Shown here piece after piece: positions 5,873 to 6,560 of a stretch of 6,560 nucleotides of DNA. The stretch is from Chloracidobacterium sp. UBA7659. GTDB taxonomy: Bacteria > Acidobacteriota > Blastocatellia > Pyrinomonadales > Pyrinomonadaceae. The stretch spans positions 20,197 through 26,756 of the forward strand of contig DLHV01000147.1 in assembly GCA_002483395.1 (NCBI GenBank), read 5' to 3'. Position 1 is the stretch's first letter; every line of letters starts with the position of its first letter. The position numbers and the translations under genes are program-made. Under the pieces are notes generated by a model. The model was given only the letters and a program-made list of their open reading frames with translations. It was not told the origin of the DNA and made no database searches.

Positions 5873-5893
5873 TACCCACACTTTCGTCCACCT

Positions 5894-6403
5894 TCATTTG
5901 AACGGCAGAGGCGGAGGTTCCTCGCCTTCTTTCGGATAGTCCTTTTTCATCATCGTATAAATGCTTATGATCTGATCGATCCATTTTTTGGCGTCTTCGT
6001 GATTCGGATCGTTTTTTAGTGCCCGCCGGTAATCGCCCAAGGCCGACGCATACTGCCTGGCGTCAGTCAATGCCACGCCACGATCGAAATATGCCTGGGC
6101 GAGCGTCTTCTTAGCTTCATCGTCGGCCGGTTTTACTTTCACCGTTTTTTCGGCGGCTGCGATCAGGCCGTCAAATCGTGCCGTATCGACCGGTTCGCCG
6201 CCCTGCGACCATTTTGAATTTCCGCCGGGAACGCCCGATTCCGGCATTTTCTGAGGCTGATTCTCGGTCGTATGAGCCGTTGCGGTCAGCGGTTTTTCAG
6301 ATCGCTGTGGCTCAGATGCCGGCGACGCGGTGTTCTGGACGGGTTGGGCATTGTTGCATCCGATGGCAAAAGCCGTCAATAAACAAATAATTGCTGATTT
6401 CAT
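5894..6403 (-). CDS. Small TPR-containing lipoprotein of unknown role
   Basis: This is a 169-residue protein. The N-terminus MKSAIICLLTAFAIGC is a type II signal peptide with the lipidated Cys predicted at residue 16. The -3 residue is Ala rather than the more usual Leu, but the stretch still fits the general lipobox rule. A Ser/Thr/Pro/Gln-rich linker spans about 17-70. Helical repeats follow: a degenerate one at about 72-99 and a good TPR at about 101-134 (AYFDRGVAL, YASALGDYRRALKNDPNHEDA). The tail is EEPPPLPFK. TPR units bind other proteins, so this may be an envelope scaffold or assembly helper. No specific partner can be named. The ATG at 6403 is preceded by an AGGAAAG ribosome binding site. 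It is separated from efp by 213 bp and is probably its own transcription unit. Confidence 0.8.
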   Translation of the reverse strand: MKSAIICLLTAFAIGCNNAQPVQNTASPASEPQRSEKPLTATAHTTENQPQKMPESGVPGGNSKWSQGGEPVDTARFDGLIAAAEKTVKVKPADDEAKKTLAQAYFDRGVALTDARQYASALGDYRRALKNDPNHEDAKKWIDQIISIYTMMKKDYPKEGEEPPPLPFK

Positions 6404-6425
6404 AATAGTCTTTCCTAATTCCTAC

Positions 6426-6514
6426 TTTATGTCTTCGCGTCTTTGCGGGAGATCCGCCATTGGCGATGGAAGTTTCCCGCAAAAGAGCAAAGACGCCAAG
6501 CAAAGAAGCATAAA
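6426..6514. repeat. 89-bp imperfect inverted repeat upstream of the lipoprotein gene
   Basis: Three nested perfect arms point to the same centre: TTTATG (6426-6431) with CATAAA (6509-6514); GCGTCTTTGC (6437-6446) with GCAAAGACGC (6487-6496); and TTTGCGGGA (6442-6450) with TCCCGCAAA (6475-6483). The last two overlap on the left side. A small CGCCA/TGGCG palindrome lies at the centre. The right half is longer by short insertions of the same CTTTGC-type unit. It carries no gene and looks like a MITE-like or simple-repeat-derived intergenic element. Confidence 0.65.
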
Positions 6515-6528
6515 AATTACTTCTTATC

Positions 6529-6557
6529 ATTATACGGCCTGGCCTGCACTATATACA
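6529..6557 (-). promoter_or_regulatory. Candidate promoter for the TPR lipoprotein gene
   Basis: A perfect TATAAT lies at 6534-6529 on the minus strand. TGTATA at 6557-6552, 17 bp upstream, matches the -35 at only 3 of 6. Transcription from about 6522 would give a leader of nearly 120 bases containing the 89-bp inverted repeat. The -10 match is strong and the -35 match is weak. Confidence 0.4.
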
Positions 6558-6560
6558 CCC

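Noticed and set aside
1..6560. CRISPR array, tRNA/rRNA, transposase, phage or toxin-antitoxin genes
   Set aside because: I found no regularly spaced repeats, no tRNA-like cloverleaf and no such proteins on either strand. Repeats present are short and intergenic.

Overview
The window reads as an ordinary chromosomal stretch of a Gram-negative-type bacterium. All eight supported genes are on the minus strand, so transcription runs from the high-coordinate end to the low end. The best guess is Acidobacteriota, possibly the Blastocatellia/Pyrinomonadaceae group. This rests on the style of the EF-P and WaaA proteins, moderate GC, and intergenic spaces full of short inverted repeats. It is an inference from the sequence, not a database result. 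WaaA implies Kdo-containing LPS and hence an outer membrane.

In transcription order the layout is: a small TPR lipoprotein (6403-5894); a 213-bp spacer with a REP-like inverted pair and a candidate promoter; efp (5680-5117); a 78-bp spacer made of two crossing inverted repeats; waaA (5038-3716); a 36-bp spacer holding a perfect 16-bp palindrome; a membrane GT2/GT21-type glycosyltransferase (3679-2474); a 100-bp spacer; a secreted LCAT-family alpha/beta hydrolase (2373-991); atpZ (934-560); a 96-bp spacer with a hairpin and a strong-looking promoter; atpI (463-32); and, cut by the window edge, the first codons of what is probably atpB (29-1). No spacer exceeds 300 bp. I found no tRNA, rRNA, CRISPR array, transposase or phage gene.

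Functionally there are three blocks: translation (EF-P), envelope lipid and LPS metabolism (WaaA, glycosyltransferase, secreted lipase/acyltransferase), and the start of the F1Fo ATP synthase operon (atpZ-atpI-atpB). Shared strand and short gaps would allow co-transcription, but candidate promoters upstream of the lipoprotein gene, efp and atpI suggest several units.

I see no new multi-gene system. The points worth a second look are small: an EF-P with Asn at the residue normally modified (E. coli Lys34), a glycosyltransferase with an altered (Q/R)xxRW motif, a waaA start with no Shine-Dalgarno that abuts a hairpin, a near-leaderless promoter geometry at atpI, and four different intergenic repeat types within 6.5 kb.
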